DNA of 64,000 nt from Erwinia sp. E602 (GCF_018141005.1 NZ_CP046582.1:3286001-3350000); one strand, 5' to 3'. Shown: positions 1 through 10,407, counted from the first letter of the stretch. The notes: generated by a model from the letters alone, not told the origin. Program-made: numbers and translations.

Positions 1-839
1 CGTCCGGCCATTTCACCGAGCGTCGGCACCGCCGCCAGCAGCGCCCGGGTATAGGGCTGCTGCGGGCGGGAGAAGATCGCCTCCACGCTGCCGGTTTCAA
101 CCACGTCGCCGCGCAGCATCACCTGCACGCGATCGGCCATCTCCGCCACCACCCCCATGTCGTGGGTGATAAAGATCACCGCCATCTGCATCTCTTTCTG
201 CAGCACGCGGATCAGCTGCAGGATCTGCGCCTGAATGGTGACGTCCAGCGCGGTGGTCGGTTCGTCAGCGATCAGCAGCGCCGGGCGGCAGGAGAGCGCC
301 ATGGCGATCATCACCCGCTGACGCATGCCGCCAGAGAGCTGGTGCGGATAGCGGGTCAGCACGTTGTTTGCATCGGGAATGCGCACCAGATCGAGCATCC
401 GCCGCGCCTCGTGCAGCGCCTGCTGATGGCTTTTGCCCTGGTGCAGGCGGATCGATTCGGCAATCTGTTCGCCGACCGGGAACACCGGGTTCAGCGAGGT
501 CATCGGCTCCTGGAAGATCATTGCAATATCGGCACCGCGCAGACTGCGCATCTGCTGCTGCGGCAGGCGGGCCAGATCGACGCGCGGCTGGCCGGGGCGC
601 GACAGCCAGATTTCACCGCTGTCGATGCGTCCGCCGCCCTGTTCGATCAGCCGCATCAGCGCCAGCGAGGTGACCGACTTGCCGGAGCCGGACTCGCCGA
701 CGATGGCCAGCGTTTCGCCCTGGCCTACGCTCAGCGACAGGTCGTTAACCGCCTGGATGCGCTGCTGCTGGTGCTGAAAGCTGACGCTGAGGTTGTTGAC
801 CTCCAGCACCGGGATGCGCGGGGGCTGAACGTCGCTCAT
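1..839 (-). CDS. gsiA: Glutathione ABC importer ATP-binding protein GsiA (3' part lost at window edge)
   Basis: ATPase of the GsiABCD dipeptide-type importer that takes up glutathione; it acts on the cytoplasmic face of the inner membrane. The 279 visible N-terminal codons hold one ABC domain: Walker A GESGSGKS at residues 48-55, a Q-loop [10 protein letters not shown], signature LSGGMRQRV, Walker [13 protein letters not shown] and the switch histidine in ITHDMG. GsiA normally carries two ABC domains in about 620 residues, so the second lies off the left edge. The ATG overlaps the stop of the upstream iaaA gene by four bases (ATGA), as in the E. coli iaaA-gsiABCD operon. OppD/DppD paralogues look similar; the iaaA linkage decides the name. 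Confidence 0.9.
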   Translation of the reverse strand, partial: MSDVQPPRIPVLEVNNLSVSFQHQQQRIQAVNDLSLSVGQGETLAIVGESGSGKSVTSLALMRLIEQGGGRIDSGEIWLSRPGQPRVDLARLPQQQMRSLRGADIAMIFQEPMTSLNPVFPVGEQIAESIRLHQGKSHQQALHEARRMLDLVRIPDANNVLTRYPHQLSGGMRQRVMIAMALSCRPALLIADEPTTALDVTIQAQILQLIRVLQKEMQMAVIFITHDMGVVAEMADRVQVMLRGDVVETGSVEAIFSRPQQPYTRALLAAVPTLGEMAG

Positions 840-1792
840 TGCACGTCCTCAGCGTAGATCGCCACGCGAGGGGCGTCACCGACCACGCCGTAACCGCGAT
901 ACATACCTTCGCTGTTAAACGGCAGCACCACGTTCCCCTCGCGATCGATGGCGATCAGTCCGCCGCTGCCGCCGAATTGCACAATTTTTTCATCTATCAG
1001 ACGGGCTGCGGCCTGCCGCAGCGACAATCCGCCGTAACGCATCTGCGCATCGAGATCGTAAGCGGCCAGCGTGCGGATAAACACTTCGCCGGTGCCGGTG
1101 CAGGAAACGGCCACGCCGTCGCTGGCGTAGCAGCCGGCCCCCGGCAGCGGCGAGTCGCCGATCCGGCCGGGCTGTTTGTTGGTCATGCCGCCGGTCGAAG
1201 TCGCCGCCGCCAGGTGGCCTGCGGCATCCAGCGCCACCGCCCCGACGGTGCCAAATTTACGATCCGGGTCGAGCGGGTCACCTGCTGCGGCATCATGATC
1301 GAGCAGGGTCTGGCCGCTGGCCTGCGCCCGCGTCAGCTGCGCCCGCCGTTCAGGGGTGGAGAAGAAGCCCGGTTCAACCAGCGCCAGGCCATGACTGGCC
1401 GCAAACGATTCCGCGCCCGCGCCGCAGAACAGCACGTGCGGGCTGTGCTGCAACACCGCGCGCGCCGCCAGCACCGGGTTGCGCACCCGCGAGACCGACG
1501 CCACCGCGCCGGCCTGCAGCGTGTGGCCCTCCATTACGCAGGCGTCCAGCTCGTGAGTTGCCGCGGCGGTAAACACCGAGCCGCGCCCGGCGTTGAACAA
1601 CGGGCACTCTTCCAGCTGACGCACCGCCTCGGTCACCACCTCCAGCGCGCTGGCACCGTCGGCCAGCAGCAGCTGGCCGCTGGTGATAATGTCGCGCAAC
1701 GCACGGCGGTAGCGTAGCTCTGTTTCAGCATCGAGGCTGGCGCGGGCAATCGCGCCCGCTCCGCCGTGAATGGCAATCGTAGCTTTGACCAT
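836..1792 (-). CDS. iaaA: Isoaspartyl peptidase / L-asparaginase (plant type)
   Basis: N-terminal nucleophile hydrolase that removes isoaspartyl residues from peptides and hydrolyses L-asparagine. The 318-residue precursor has the family opening [10 protein letters not shown], the NAGRGSVF motif near residue 70, and the autocleavage site before Thr182 in KFGTVGAVA, which becomes the catalytic nucleophile of the beta subunit. [17 protein letters not shown] is the substrate-binding loop. The gene is translationally coupled to gsiA by a 4-base overlap, suggesting use of glutathione-derived peptides. It starts with ATG at 1792, divergent from moeA. The family length is about 320, so the gene looks intact. 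Confidence 0.95.
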   Translation of the reverse strand: MVKATIAIHGGAGAIARASLDAETELRYRRALRDIITSGQLLLADGASALEVVTEAVRQLEECPLFNAGRGSVFTAAATHELDACVMEGHTLQAGAVASVSRVRNPVLAARAVLQHSPHVLFCGAGAESFAASHGLALVEPGFFSTPERRAQLTRAQASGQTLLDHDAAAGDPLDPDRKFGTVGAVALDAAGHLAAATSTGGMTNKQPGRIGDSPLPGAGCYASDGVAVSCTGTGEVFIRTLAAYDLDAQMRYGGLSLRQAAARLIDEKIVQFGGSGGLIAIDREGNVVLPFNSEGMYRGYGVVGDAPRVAIYAEDVQ

Positions 1793-2075
1793 AAGTCCCT
1801 GTCCCGTTCAGCAAATCAGCAGGCAAAACACTGAGTTAGCTTTTTTTGACTTGAAAAAATCCATTTTTGAATATAGGTAGGGCGCCAGGGGATGTAAAGA
1901 AGAAACGTGGTTCCCTGATAATAACTTATGGTTCTAACATAGATGCATGTCTCACTTTTCCCGCCCGCCCCGCCGTGCTGCGGACCGGGACAACAGGTGA
2001 CCGGCAGCCGGATTAGCGCCATAATAACGGCAACTTATGCATGCCGTGCCCGCCGCGCACGCCCGTGGAGATATT

Positions 2076-3308
2076 ATGGAACCCTTTACCGCCGGCCTGA
2101 TCTCGTTCGAACAGGCCCTCGATACCCTGCTGGCACGCATCACGCCGCTGCAGGACGCTGAAACCCTGCCGCTGCCCGCCGCCGCCGGACGCATCGCCGC
2201 CCGTCCTGTCACCTCTCCAATCGACGTACCGCCGTTTGATAACTCGGCGATGGACGGTTACGCGCTGCGCATGGCCGACCTGACGGGCGCGCCGCTGCCG
2301 GTGGCCGGCACCGTGCTGGCCGGTGCCCCCTGGCAGGGCGAGTGGCCGACGGGCAGCTGCCTGCGCATTATGACCGGCGCACCGATCCCACCGGGCTGTG
2401 AGGCGGTAGTGATGCAGGAGCAGACGCAGCAGCAGGAAGAGAGGATTATCCTCACCGCGGCGGTGAGCGCCGGGCAAAATATTCGCCGCGCGGGGGAAGA
2501 TATCCGTCAGGGCAACGTGGTACTGCAGGCCGGACAACGCCTCGGCCCGGCCGAGCTGCCGCTGCTGGCCTCGCTGGGCGTTGCCGACGTCGCGGTGGTC
2601 AGGCCGCTGCGGGTGGCGATCCTCTCCACCGGCGACGAATTGCAGTCGCCGGGCCAGCCGCTGGCACCCGGACAGATCTACGATACCAACCGCTTTGCGG
2701 TACATCTGATGCTGAACAAGCTCGGCTGCGAGGTCATCGACCTCGGGATTATTCGCGACGACCCCGCCGCGCTGCGCGCCGCCTTTATCGAGGCCGATAC
2801 CGTCGCCGACGTGGTGATCAGCAGCGGCGGCGTCTCGGTGGGCGTCGCCGACTATACCCGGCAGATGCTCGAGGAGCTGGGAGAAGTCGCCTTCTGGAAG
2901 CTGGCGATCAAACCCGGCAAACCCTTCGCCTTCGGGCGTCTGGCCAACAGCTGGTTCTGCGGCCTGCCGGGCAATCCGGTCTCCGCCGTGCTGACCTTCT
3001 ACCAGCTGGTGCAGCCGCTGCTGGCGAAACTGGCCGGGCAGCAGGGGGCAGCGCTGCCGCCGCGCCAGCGGGTGCGCGCCTCCGGCCCGCTGAAAAAATC
3101 CCCCGGCCGCCTCGACTTCCAGCGCGGCGTCCTGTCGCGGGCGGAGGACGGCTCGCTGCAGGTGGCCAGCAGCGGCCATCAGGGCTCGCACGTGTTCAGC
3201 TCTTACCAGCACGCCAACTGCTTTATCGTGCTGGAGCGCGAACGCGGCAACGTGGAGGCGGGCGAGTGGGTTGAGGTGGAACCGTTCAACGCCCTGCTGG
3301 AGAGCTGA
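2076..3308 (+). CDS. moeA: Molybdopterin molybdenumtransferase MoeA
   Basis: Inserts molybdate into adenylylated molybdopterin in the last step of molybdenum cofactor synthesis. The product is 410 residues, as usual for MoeA. Visible motifs are [12 protein letters not shown] (substrate loop), STGDEL and IYDTN of the MoaB/Mog-like domain, [21 protein letters not shown] and GLPGNPVS. The ATG at 2076 gives the E. coli-like opening [15 protein letters not shown] and follows a GGAGA ribosome site at about 2067; an in-frame ATG at 2037 would add 13 unsupported residues. moeB begins immediately after the stop codon, so the pair is one transcript. Confidence 0.95.
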   Translation: MEPFTAGLISFEQALDTLLARITPLQDAETLPLPAAAGRIAARPVTSPIDVPPFDNSAMDGYALRMADLTGAPLPVAGTVLAGAPWQGEWPTGSCLRIMTGAPIPPGCEAVVMQEQTQQQEERIILTAAVSAGQNIRRAGEDIRQGNVVLQAGQRLGPAELPLLASLGVADVAVVRPLRVAILSTGDELQSPGQPLAPGQIYDTNRFAVHLMLNKLGCEVIDLGIIRDDPAALRAAFIEADTVADVVISSGGVSVGVADYTRQMLEELGEVAFWKLAIKPGKPFAFGRLANSWFCGLPGNPVSAVLTFYQLVQPLLAKLAGQQGAALPPRQRVRASGPLKKSPGRLDFQRGVLSRAEDGSLQVASSGHQGSHVFSSYQHANCFIVLERERGNVEAGEWVEVEPFNALLES

Positions 3309-4067
3309 ATGCACGCGGAACTGAATGACGAAGAGATGCTGCGCTACAACCGCCAGATCGTACTGCGCGGGTTTGACTTTGACGGCCAGGAACGGCTGAA
3401 GGCCGCCAGGGTGCTGGTGGTCGGGCTGGGCGGGCTGGGTTCAGCCGCCAGCCAGTACCTGGCCGCCGCCGGGGTCGGTCATCTGACCCTGCTGGATTTT
3501 GACCGGGTGTCGCTCTCCAACCTGCAGCGCCAGGTGCTGCACGGCGAGGCGCAGCTGGGGATGGCAAAGGTCGAGTCCGCCCGCCAGCGGCTGCAGGCGA
3601 TCAACTCGCAGGTCGGTTATCGCGCGCTGGACGCGCGGCTGAGCGAAACGGAACTGGCCGCGCTGGTTAACGATCATCATCTGGTGGTCGACTGCTGCGA
3701 CAACGTCGCCACCCGCGAACGACTTAACCGCGTCTGCTTTGCCAGCAAAACGCCGCTGGTCTCCGGCGCGGCGATCCGTATGGAGGGGCAAATCAGCGTG
3801 TTTCGCTGGGGTGACGACGAGCCCTGCTACCGCTGCCTGAGCCGCCTGTTTGGTGACGCCACCCTGAGCTGCGTCGAAGCCGGGGTAATGGCCCCGCTGG
3901 TCGGGGTGATCGGCTCGCTGCAGGCGATGGAAGCGATCCGCGTGCTCAGCGATTACGGCAGCACGGTCGCCGGCCAGCTGCTGCTGTACGACGCCATGAC
4001 CCTGCAGTTCCGCACGCTGAAGGTGGCGAAAGACCCCGGCTGCGACGTGTGTTCGGCCCCACGATAG
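3309..4067 (+). CDS. moeB: Molybdopterin-synthase adenylyltransferase MoeB
   Basis: E1-like enzyme that adenylates the C-terminus of the small molybdopterin synthase subunit MoaD, allowing its sulfuration. The 252-residue protein has the nucleotide-binding GLGGLG at residues 39-44, the DFDRVSLSNLQRQ segment with the conserved Asp and Arg/Gln, VVDCCDNVATR, and two CxxC pairs (CYRC and CDVC) expected to bind structural zinc. It begins at the base after the moeA stop with no spacer, so it depends on moeA translation. The order moeA-moeB next to iaaA matches E. coli. A ThiF reading is less likely because of the moeA linkage. Confidence 0.95.
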   Translation: MHAELNDEEMLRYNRQIVLRGFDFDGQERLKAARVLVVGLGGLGSAASQYLAAAGVGHLTLLDFDRVSLSNLQRQVLHGEAQLGMAKVESARQRLQAINSQVGYRALDARLSETELAALVNDHHLVVDCCDNVATRERLNRVCFASKTPLVSGAAIRMEGQISVFRWGDDEPCYRCLSRLFGDATLSCVEAGVMAPLVGVIGSLQAMEAIRVLSDYGSTVAGQLLLYDAMTLQFRTLKVAKDPGCDVCSAPR

Positions 4068-4172
4068 CGTGATGGCCGCGACGATTTACAGGATACCTGG
4101 CAGGAAAAACAAAGGGTTCGGCACAGCCAGGCTATAGTTAAACCATCACCCTGGCCGAGGAGGCGCAGCTGG

Positions 4173-5759
4173 ATGACCGATCACCTTCGCAGCACCCCAT
4201 CCTACGGCGGAAAACTGTCATTACGTCAGATGATGATTGTTTTTCTGCTGGTGATCTCCGGTGCGGTAACCGCGGTGAACGGCTGGATTATCTGGAACTC
4301 CTGGAACAGCGCCCTCAATACCGCCAGAGACAACGCCCACAACCTCGCCCAGTCGCTGTCGCGCCAGGCGGAAGATACCTTTCTCCAGGTTGACCTGACG
4401 CTGCAGGATCTGCGCGATCGCATCAAGCTGATCGGCCTGCGCCACGAACGCAACGGCTATCTGCAGTCGATGCTCACCGAGCGCAAGGCCGCGCTGCCGC
4501 AGCTGAGCGGCATCTTTATTTATGATGCTGCCGGTAACTGGGTGGTGACCTCCGACGGCAACATTCCGCAGCGCGCCAACAACAGCGACCGCAACTACTT
4601 TCGCTATCACGCCACCCATGACGATCCGGGCGTGCATATCGGCACGGTGATCCGCAGCCGCTCCTCCGGGCGGCTGGTGATCCCGGTATCGATGCGGCTG
4701 AACAATGACGACGGCAGCTTCCGCGGCGTGGTGATGGCCTCGGTCAGCCTGGATTTCTTCCGCACCGTGTATGGCTACTACAACCTCGGCCGGCAGGACG
4801 TGCTGGCGCTGATGCAGAACGACGGCACCATCCTTTACCTGCGGCCGTTCCAGGACAGCGCCGTTAACCAGAATATTGCCAGCAGTCCGCTGTTCACCCG
4901 GCTGCTAAAGGACGCCCCCAGCGGCACCGCGATCTACAAATCGGCGCTCGACGGGGTGGAACGCGTGTTTGGCTACGCCAGCCTGCCGCGCTACCCGCTG
5001 GTGGTCGCCGCCGGTTACGCAAAGCAGCCGCTGATGCAGGCGTGGTTACCGACCATCAGCGTCTATATTGCGCTCTGTACCATTCTGCTGCTGCTGCTGA
5101 TGTGGCTCGGCCTGCTGCTATTGCGCCATATCAGCCTTGACCTCGCCAACCAGCAGGAGCTGACCCGGGTACGTGATAAGCTCACCGCCAGCAACCATAC
5201 GTTGCAGTCGCTGGCGCTGATCGACAGCCTGACCGGGCTGGCCAACCGCCGTCACTTCGACCTGTGGTTGCAACGCAGCATCGAGCGATCGCAGAAGCTG
5301 CATACCCCGCTGGCGCTGATGATGATTGACGTTGACGCGTTTAAAGCCTTTAACGACCGCTACGGCCACCCGGCCGGCGACGCCTGTCTGACGCAGATCG
5401 CCAGCGCGCTAAGCGCCCTGCCGCACCGCAGCGACGATCTGATCGCCCGCTACGGCGGCGAAGAGTTTGCGGTGATTATGCCCGGCTGTTCGCTGCCGGC
5501 CGCAGCGGCCTTTGCCCGCCGGGCGATTGCGGCGATTGCCGCACTGCAAATTCCGCACGGGGATGCCACAGCGGTCCAGCAGGTGGTGACCATCAGCGTC
5601 GGGCTACAGGTGATGACAGGGGGTAAGGATGCGCTCAGCGGGCCACGACTGGTCGCAGAGGCGGATAACGCGCTGTATGCCGCAAAACGGGCGGGGAAAA
5701 ACCGGCTGGTAATTTACGGCGATGAGCCTGACAACGCAGGCCCATCGCCGGAGGATTAA
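4173..5759 (+). CDS. Membrane-bound sensory diguanylate cyclase
   Basis: Makes cyclic di-GMP from two GTP, the signal that favours sessile growth. The 528 residues divide into an N-terminal membrane segment (about 20-41), a periplasmic sensor region of about 250 residues resembling a double-Cache domain, a second membrane segment (about 291-318), a short linker helix, and a GGDEF domain opening with [13 protein letters not shown]. The active site reads GGEEF at 428-432, which is competent, and an inhibitory I-site RSDD lies five residues before it at 419-422, predicting product inhibition. Its ATG follows a GAGGAGG site. It converges on ybiT, and the two stop codons overlap. I cannot assign it to a named E. 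coli cyclase. Confidence 0.9.
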   Translation: MTDHLRSTPSYGGKLSLRQMMIVFLLVISGAVTAVNGWIIWNSWNSALNTARDNAHNLAQSLSRQAEDTFLQVDLTLQDLRDRIKLIGLRHERNGYLQSMLTERKAALPQLSGIFIYDAAGNWVVTSDGNIPQRANNSDRNYFRYHATHDDPGVHIGTVIRSRSSGRLVIPVSMRLNNDDGSFRGVVMASVSLDFFRTVYGYYNLGRQDVLALMQNDGTILYLRPFQDSAVNQNIASSPLFTRLLKDAPSGTAIYKSALDGVERVFGYASLPRYPLVVAAGYAKQPLMQAWLPTISVYIALCTILLLLLMWLGLLLLRHISLDLANQQELTRVRDKLTASNHTLQSLALIDSLTGLANRRHFDLWLQRSIERSQKLHTPLALMMIDVDAFKAFNDRYGHPAGDACLTQIASALSALPHRSDDLIARYGGEEFAVIMPGCSLPAAAAFARRAIAAIAALQIPHGDATAVQQVVTISVGLQVMTGGKDALSGPRLVAEADNALYAAKRAGKNRLVIYGDEPDNAGPSPED

Positions 5760-7348
5760 ACGATACCCTGGCTGCGCAGGTAGTCTTCGTAGTTACCGGT
5801 GAAGTCGTTCAGTTTGCCCGGAGTCATCTCAATCACGCGGGTGGCCAGCGAGCTGACGAATTCGCGGTCATGGGAGACGAAGATCAGCGTGCCTTCGTAC
5901 ATCTCCAGCGCCATGTTCAGCGCTTCGATCGACTCCATATCGAGGTGGTTAGTCGGCTCATCCATAATCAGCACGTTCGGCTTCTGCATCATCAGCTTGC
6001 CGAACAGCATACGGCCCTTCTCACCACCGGACAGCACCTTAGCCGGCTTCCTGATATCGTCCTGGCTGAACAGCAGGCGACCCAGAATGCTGCGCACCGC
6101 CTGCTCATCGTCGCCCTCCTGCATCCACTGGCTCATCCAGTCGAAGACGTTGAGGTCGTCGGCGAAGTCATGGGCGTGATCCTGGCCGTAATAGCCAATC
6201 TGCGCGTTCTCGGACCATTTAACCGTGCCGTGATCGGGCTGATGCTCGCCGATCAGCGTTTTCAGCAGCGTGGTTTTACCGATACCGTTCGGGCCGAGGA
6301 TCGCCAGCTTTTCGCCCACTTCCAGCAGCATGCTCAGTTTTTTAAACAGCGGACCGTTGTCGAAACCTTTGGTCACCTCTTCCAGCGTCAGCGCGGTACG
6401 GAACAGCTTTTTGTCCTGCTCGAAGCGGATGAACGGGTTCTGGCGGCTGGAGGCCTTCACTTCGTCGAGCTTGATCTTATCGATCTGCTTGGCGCGTGAG
6501 GTGGCCTGACGGGATTTCGAGGCGTTGGCGCTGAAGCGGCTGACGAACGACTGCAGTTCGTTAATCTGTGCCTTCTTCTTGGCGTTATCCGACAGCAGAC
6601 GCTCGCGGGCCTGGGTCGCCGCAGTCATATACTCGTCATAGTTGCCCGGATAAACGCGCAGCTCGCCGTAGTCGAGATCGGCCATATGCGTGCAGACCAT
6701 ATTCAGGAAGTGGCGGTCGTGCGAGATGATGATCATGGTGCTGTTACGTTCGTTCAGCACCTGCTCCAGCCAGCGAATGGTATCGATGTCCAGGTTGTTC
6801 GTCGGTTCGTCAAGCAGCAGAATTTCCGGGTTAGAGAACAGCGCCTGTGCCAGCAGCACGCGCAGTTTCCAGCCGGGTGCCACTTCGCTCATCGGGCCGT
6901 AGTGCTGCTCCAGCGGAATACCCACGCCCAGCAGCAGTTCACCGGCGCGCGCCTCGGCGGTATAACCGTCCATTTCGCCGTACTTAACTTCCAGATCGGC
7001 CACTTTATAGCCGTCTTCTTCACTCATTTCCGGCAGCGCGTAAATGGCATCGCGCTCTTCCTTCACCGCCCACAGCTCGCCGTGGCCCATGATCACCGTA
7101 TCCAGCACCGAGTACTGCTCAAAGGCGAACTGATCCTGACGCAGTTTACCCAGACGCTCGTTCGGATCGAGGGAGACGTTGCCGGCGGTCGGCACCAGAT
7201 CGCCGCCGAGGATTTTCATAAAGGTGGACTTGCCGCTGCCGTTAGCACCGATCAGACCATAGCGGTTGCCGCCGCCAAATTTAACAGAGATGTTTTCGAA
7301 CAGCGGCTTACTGCCAAACTGCATGGTGACGTTGCTGGAAACTAGCAC
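5756..7348 (-). CDS. ybiT: ABC-F family ribosome-associated ATPase YbiT
   Basis: Soluble duplicated-ABC protein of the EttA/Uup/YheS/YbiT family, which binds the ribosomal E site; it has no membrane domain. The 530 residues are nearly collinear with E. coli YbiT. Walker A motifs are GANGSGKST (34-42) and GPNGIGKTT (352-360). The second half has the full signature LSGGEKGR, while the first has the degenerate family form. The P-site tRNA interaction linker lies at about 240-300, and both Walker B motifs end in DEPTN. The start is a GTG at 7346-7348, giving [12 protein letters not shown]; no ATG gives this conserved N-terminus. Confidence 0.95.
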   Translation of the reverse strand: MLVSSNVTMQFGSKPLFENISVKFGGGNRYGLIGANGSGKSTFMKILGGDLVPTAGNVSLDPNERLGKLRQDQFAFEQYSVLDTVIMGHGELWAVKEERDAIYALPEMSEEDGYKVADLEVKYGEMDGYTAEARAGELLLGVGIPLEQHYGPMSEVAPGWKLRVLLAQALFSNPEILLLDEPTNNLDIDTIRWLEQVLNERNSTMIIISHDRHFLNMVCTHMADLDYGELRVYPGNYDEYMTAATQARERLLSDNAKKKAQINELQSFVSRFSANASKSRQATSRAKQIDKIKLDEVKASSRQNPFIRFEQDKKLFRTALTLEEVTKGFDNGPLFKKLSMLLEVGEKLAILGPNGIGKTTLLKTLIGEHQPDHGTVKWSENAQIGYYGQDHAHDFADDLNVFDWMSQWMQEGDDEQAVRSILGRLLFSQDDIRKPAKVLSGGEKGRMLFGKLMMQKPNVLIMDEPTNHLDMESIEALNMALEMYEGTLIFVSHDREFVSSLATRVIEMTPGKLNDFTGNYEDYLRSQGIV

Positions 7349-7601
7349 AGAGATAGCCTTTCGTTAGCGTATGGGGATGTGAGTCAGCGCGCATTATGCC
7401 AAAAAGGACGGTATGAATACAGCGCAGTGAGCAGAAGGCCGTCGCCCCGGGAAGAAGTTGCCGGCCAATGCGCCCTGGCAGCCAGAGGCCGACAAAGATC
7501 ATCAGTACCTGACGCGCCTCGGCCATCTGCATCGACTGAAGTTTGCGGTTTGAAATTCTCAGGGTTGCTACCGCAACCCTGTGCCAACAGCGGGCATTAC
7601 G
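7349..7601. other. Intergenic spacer without a recognisable gene
   Basis: About 250 bases between the ybiT start and the MFS gene stop. Short open frames exist on both strands, but none has a ribosome site or a recognisable product. The only clear structure is the hairpin at 7560-7581. Base composition falls toward the MFS gene. Confidence 0.5.
7560..7581 (-). terminator. Perfect 9-bp hairpin downstream of the MFS gene
   Basis: CAGGGTTGC and GCAACCCTG pair perfectly across a four-base loop, 20 bases past the MFS stop codon. On the minus strand the following bases (AGAATTTC) are only mildly T-rich, so termination may be weak or Rho-assisted. Confidence 0.45.
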
Positions 7602-8810
7602 TTAATCAACGATCGGGTGGTCAGGCTGGATAGTGCGTTTAGCCAGTTTCTTTTGAAGTATGATGACTAATATGGGAAATCCGGATGCGGCCAACGCACT
7701 GACAACCAGCACTCTGTTTAGATTTTGCGTTGTTATGCCCTGCTCAGGTAGTAATAAGGAACACAGAAAGAATGCGAAAGTGGTTATCAGGTACATCATT
7801 GCTGACTGTAGTGAAGAAAAACTGGCGCGTTGTTCATCCTCAGGATACCGCACAGCGACAGACGAAGCGCAAACAAGCCGGCTGTATGAGGCCGCAAGAA
7901 ACAGGGTTATAAACAGAAATGCATGATGATAGCCCAGCGCAGGAATCAGCAAACTGGCTATAAAGAGCAGCGTTGAAAGGGTTGCCAGCATCAGAGCAGA
8001 CAAACGTGACGTCAGGATCCCTGTTATTTTTGTCGCCAGATAACCAGCAACCCCGCCACTTAAGAACAATAATGGCAACAGGTGCTGTTGTGCCCCCAGA
8101 AACTGCATCATTAGTGGCGTCAGAATAGGAATAATCAGCATCGGACTAAACTGTACCAGTGCAGTGCAGGAGGCGAAAAGCAAGGTTCGGGTATTAACAG
8201 ACAGGCTGGACTTCATGTCTGATGGTACGGCATCTCCCGGAAGGATAAATATTATCAAGGGTACAGACACCAGACAAAGTAAACCGATCAACCACAGCGC
8301 AGTGTGCCAGCCATAGTGCGTGCAAAGAAATAAGACAGCCGGCATACCGACGATACTGACCATAGAAAATGATGCAATCACCGTTGCCAGCATTTTTCCA
8401 CGTAAGTTTTCCGGGGCCGCATTGATCAGAATGCTTATACCCACACCCATTGTTGTGCCACCCACCAATCCTGCGCAAAATCGCAGCACCAGCAGCGTGT
8501 CAAAATCAGCCGTGAGTGTGGACAAAAATGTCAGCACTCCCAGCAGCAGCATATTCTTGATCAGGAACCGTTTTTTATTAAACCGGTGGATCCAGTAAAA
8601 AGCAGCAATTCCGGAAAGGACAGCACCCAGCGTGTACATACCAGAGACATAGCCAGAAAATGTTACGGGAACCGAAAACCCCTCTGCCATAAAAGCAAAT
8701 ACGGGCGTGAACGCCATGTACTCCAGCGCATTGGTGAACTGAACAAAAGCCATTACCATGGCTATCCGCGCAAAGGCTTTATGATTAAACGTTTGTGTGA
8801 CCAGTGGCAT
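7602..8810 (-). CDS. MFS transporter, drug or sugar efflux type
   Basis: Predicted 12-helix inner-membrane transporter of the major facilitator superfamily, 402 residues from the ATG at 8810; an in-frame TTG at 8819 would add three residues. Hydrophobic segments alternate along the whole length. The loop after the second helix (HRFNKKRFLIKN) and the RFCAGLVGGTTMGVGISIL helix fit AraJ/YdhP-like exporters of the DHA1 group, but the substrate cannot be read from sequence. It is divergent from a LysR gene across about 100 bases with a strong inverted repeat, the usual layout for a regulator-controlled exporter. GC content is visibly below the flanking backbone. Confidence 0.8.
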   Translation of the reverse strand: MPLVTQTFNHKAFARIAMVMAFVQFTNALEYMAFTPVFAFMAEGFSVPVTFSGYVSGMYTLGAVLSGIAAFYWIHRFNKKRFLIKNMLLLGVLTFLSTLTADFDTLLVLRFCAGLVGGTTMGVGISILINAAPENLRGKMLATVIASFSMVSIVGMPAVLFLCTHYGWHTALWLIGLLCLVSVPLIIFILPGDAVPSDMKSSLSVNTRTLLFASCTALVQFSPMLIIPILTPLMMQFLGAQQHLLPLLFLSGGVAGYLATKITGILTSRLSALMLATLSTLLFIASLLIPALGYHHAFLFITLFLAASYSRLVCASSVAVRYPEDEQRASFSSLQSAMMYLITTFAFFLCSLLLPEQGITTQNLNRVLVVSALAASGFPILVIILQKKLAKRTIQPDHPIVD

Positions 8811-8842
8811 AGCAAGCAACCTGTGGATGAAAGATACCTGAG

Positions 8843-8870
8843 TTTAACCGCTGGTAATGATGGTTATAAT
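8843..8870 (+). promoter_or_regulatory. Candidate sigma-70 promoter for the LysR gene
   Basis: A perfect TATAAT -10 box at 8865-8870 has a weak TTTAAC -35 at 8843-8848 with a 16-base spacer. Transcription would start near 8877, inside the dyad at 8852-8898, so binding there could autoregulate the gene. Confidence 0.5.
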
Positions 8871-8898
8871 AGGGTAAAAATGGCACACACCATTACCA
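8852..8898. promoter_or_regulatory. Inverted repeat in the MFS/LysR divergent promoter
   Basis: TGGTAATG at 8852-8859 and its exact reverse complement CATTACCA at 8891-8898 flank the TATAAT box. Homology extends imperfectly on the inner side (ATGG against CACAC). This is the best candidate for the LysR protein's binding site. Confidence 0.5.
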
Positions 8899-8913
8899 TA
8901 AATGGGATAATCA

Positions 8914-9852
8914 ATGCGTCCGGCTCTTGATTTTAATACGCTGAAAGTGTTCATTGCTGTGGTTGAAAGGGATAGTTTTGTCGGTGCCGCGAAAGTCCTT
9001 GAAATGCCCACATCAAATGTCAGCCGTTGTATTGCTCAGCTGGAAGAAAAACTGAATCTTCAGCTTATTGAGCGCAGCACCCGGCATATGAAACTCACCC
9101 AGTCGGGGCACCTGCTCTATACCCGATCGAAGCCCTTGCTGGAGGCACTCGAGCAAACTGAGGCAGAATTAACGCTGCGGCAGATGCAACTCAAGGGCCC
9201 TTTACGACTCTGTATTCCCAATGAATCAGGTCCTGCATTATTGGGTTCTGTTATTGCTGAGTTTGCCTGTCAGTACCCGGACCTGGAGATCAGCTGCATC
9301 ACCAATTTGTCTGGTTTCGACTCCCTGCGAGACGATCTGGATTTAGCGGTCATTATTACCCGTGGTCAGATGGATGACAGTGACTATATAGCCCGTCATC
9401 TGCTGACTATCCCCTGCACTATTGTTGCAGCCCCCTCCGTCATTCAGCGTTATGGCACCCCGTCTCATATCCGCCAATTTGAAGAATTACCCTGTATAAC
9501 CACGGTAAGCGCACTGAAAGGGGCTGCCTGGCAGTTCGTCAACGCAAAGGGAGGGTTCGAGACCATTAAGGTTAAGGGGCATTACCGGGTTAACAGCGGA
9601 GAGATGGCAGGACGCGCTGCGCTGGCGGGTGTCGGCTTCGCCATACTATCGAAACAAGGCTGCCAACCCTGGATTAGCGATGGACGGTTAATCGAGGTCG
9701 GGTTTGAACAATCGGCAGCCCCATTGCAGTTGTTCGCCGTTTATTCAAACCGGCGTTACCTGCCCGCCAAAACAAGAGCGCTGATTGATTTCATGCAGCA
9801 GAAACTGAGCAATCTCTCCTTAGCAACAGAGTGCGGCATTGCATCGCCATAA
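8914..9852 (+). CDS. LysR-family transcriptional regulator
   Basis: Predicted DNA-binding activator or repressor of the divergent MFS gene. The 312 residues have the LysR winged helix-turn-helix in the first 60 (DFNTLKVFIAVVERDSFVGAAKVLEMPTS split by the turn, then NVSRCIAQLEEKLNLQLIERSTR), a linker helix to about 90, and a periplasmic-binding-protein-like effector domain to the end. The sequence is closest in style to the DNA-binding group that carries LNLQLIERSTRHMKLTQSG. The ligand is unknown. It shares the AT-richer composition of the MFS gene and is probably co-inherited with it. Confidence 0.88.
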   Translation: MRPALDFNTLKVFIAVVERDSFVGAAKVLEMPTSNVSRCIAQLEEKLNLQLIERSTRHMKLTQSGHLLYTRSKPLLEALEQTEAELTLRQMQLKGPLRLCIPNESGPALLGSVIAEFACQYPDLEISCITNLSGFDSLRDDLDLAVIITRGQMDDSDYIARHLLTIPCTIVAAPSVIQRYGTPSHIRQFEELPCITTVSALKGAAWQFVNAKGGFETIKVKGHYRVNSGEMAGRAALAGVGFAILSKQGCQPWISDGRLIEVGFEQSAAPLQLFAVYSNRRYLPAKTRALIDFMQQKLSNLSLATECGIASP

Positions 9853-9936
9853 AGCACCCGACTGGCTCAATGGCGGGCAACAAATGCTATGGTAAATTCG
9901 GGTAACTTGCTGGTACAGAAAAGATAAGGGGAAGCT

Positions 9937-10407
9937 ATGAAGGCCAGACTCGCAACATCTGCTGAGGCAGAAGAATGCTGGAACATCAGGAACCAGGCTA
10001 TTCGCTATGGATGCAAATGCAGCTACGACGCTGCGGTTATTGAAGCGTGGACGCCAGCAGCAATGCCCGAGAGTTTCAGGAGAGTTATCGCGGCAAATCC
10101 TTTTTTTGTCGTTGATTGTCCGGGTAACAGACCGGTAGCCACGGGTTTCCTGGACATTTCTGCGGGAAGCGTTGAGGCTGTTTTCACTCTGCCAGAGCAC
10201 CTGGGGAAGGGCTTTGGTAGCCTGATTATCGAGGCTATCAAAGACGAAGCGAGGAGACAGGGGTTTGAGGAGTTAACTTTATCCTCAACGCCGAATGCAC
10301 AGTCTTTTTATGAAAAACACGGTTTTACTCTCGTCAGAGAAAGCCTCTATCCATCAGGTCTTACCGAAACGGATCTGCGCTGTATGGATATGATTTGCAG
10401 GCTATAA
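9937..10407 (+). CDS. GNAT-family N-acetyltransferase
   Basis: Predicted acetyl-CoA-dependent N-acetyltransferase of 156 residues. The central acetyl-CoA-binding motif is present as LPEHLGKGFGSLIIEAI (the Q/RxxGxG/A form here reads HLGKGFG), followed by the strand and helix NAQSFYEKHGF typical of small-substrate acetyltransferases. The ATG follows AAGGGGAAGC. It is tandem to the LysR gene with an 84-base gap and has the same lower GC content. The substrate cannot be deduced; close relatives are usually annotated only by family. Confidence 0.85.
   Translation: MKARLATSAEAEECWNIRNQAIRYGCKCSYDAAVIEAWTPAAMPESFRRVIAANPFFVVDCPGNRPVATGFLDISAGSVEAVFTLPEHLGKGFGSLIIEAIKDEARRQGFEELTLSSTPNAQSFYEKHGFTLVRESLYPSGLTETDLRCMDMICRL

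Noticed and set aside
7308..7532. Minus-strand frame MQMAEARQVLMIFVGLW... near ybiT
   Set aside because: No ribosome site, overlaps the ybiT start, and shows no recognisable family.
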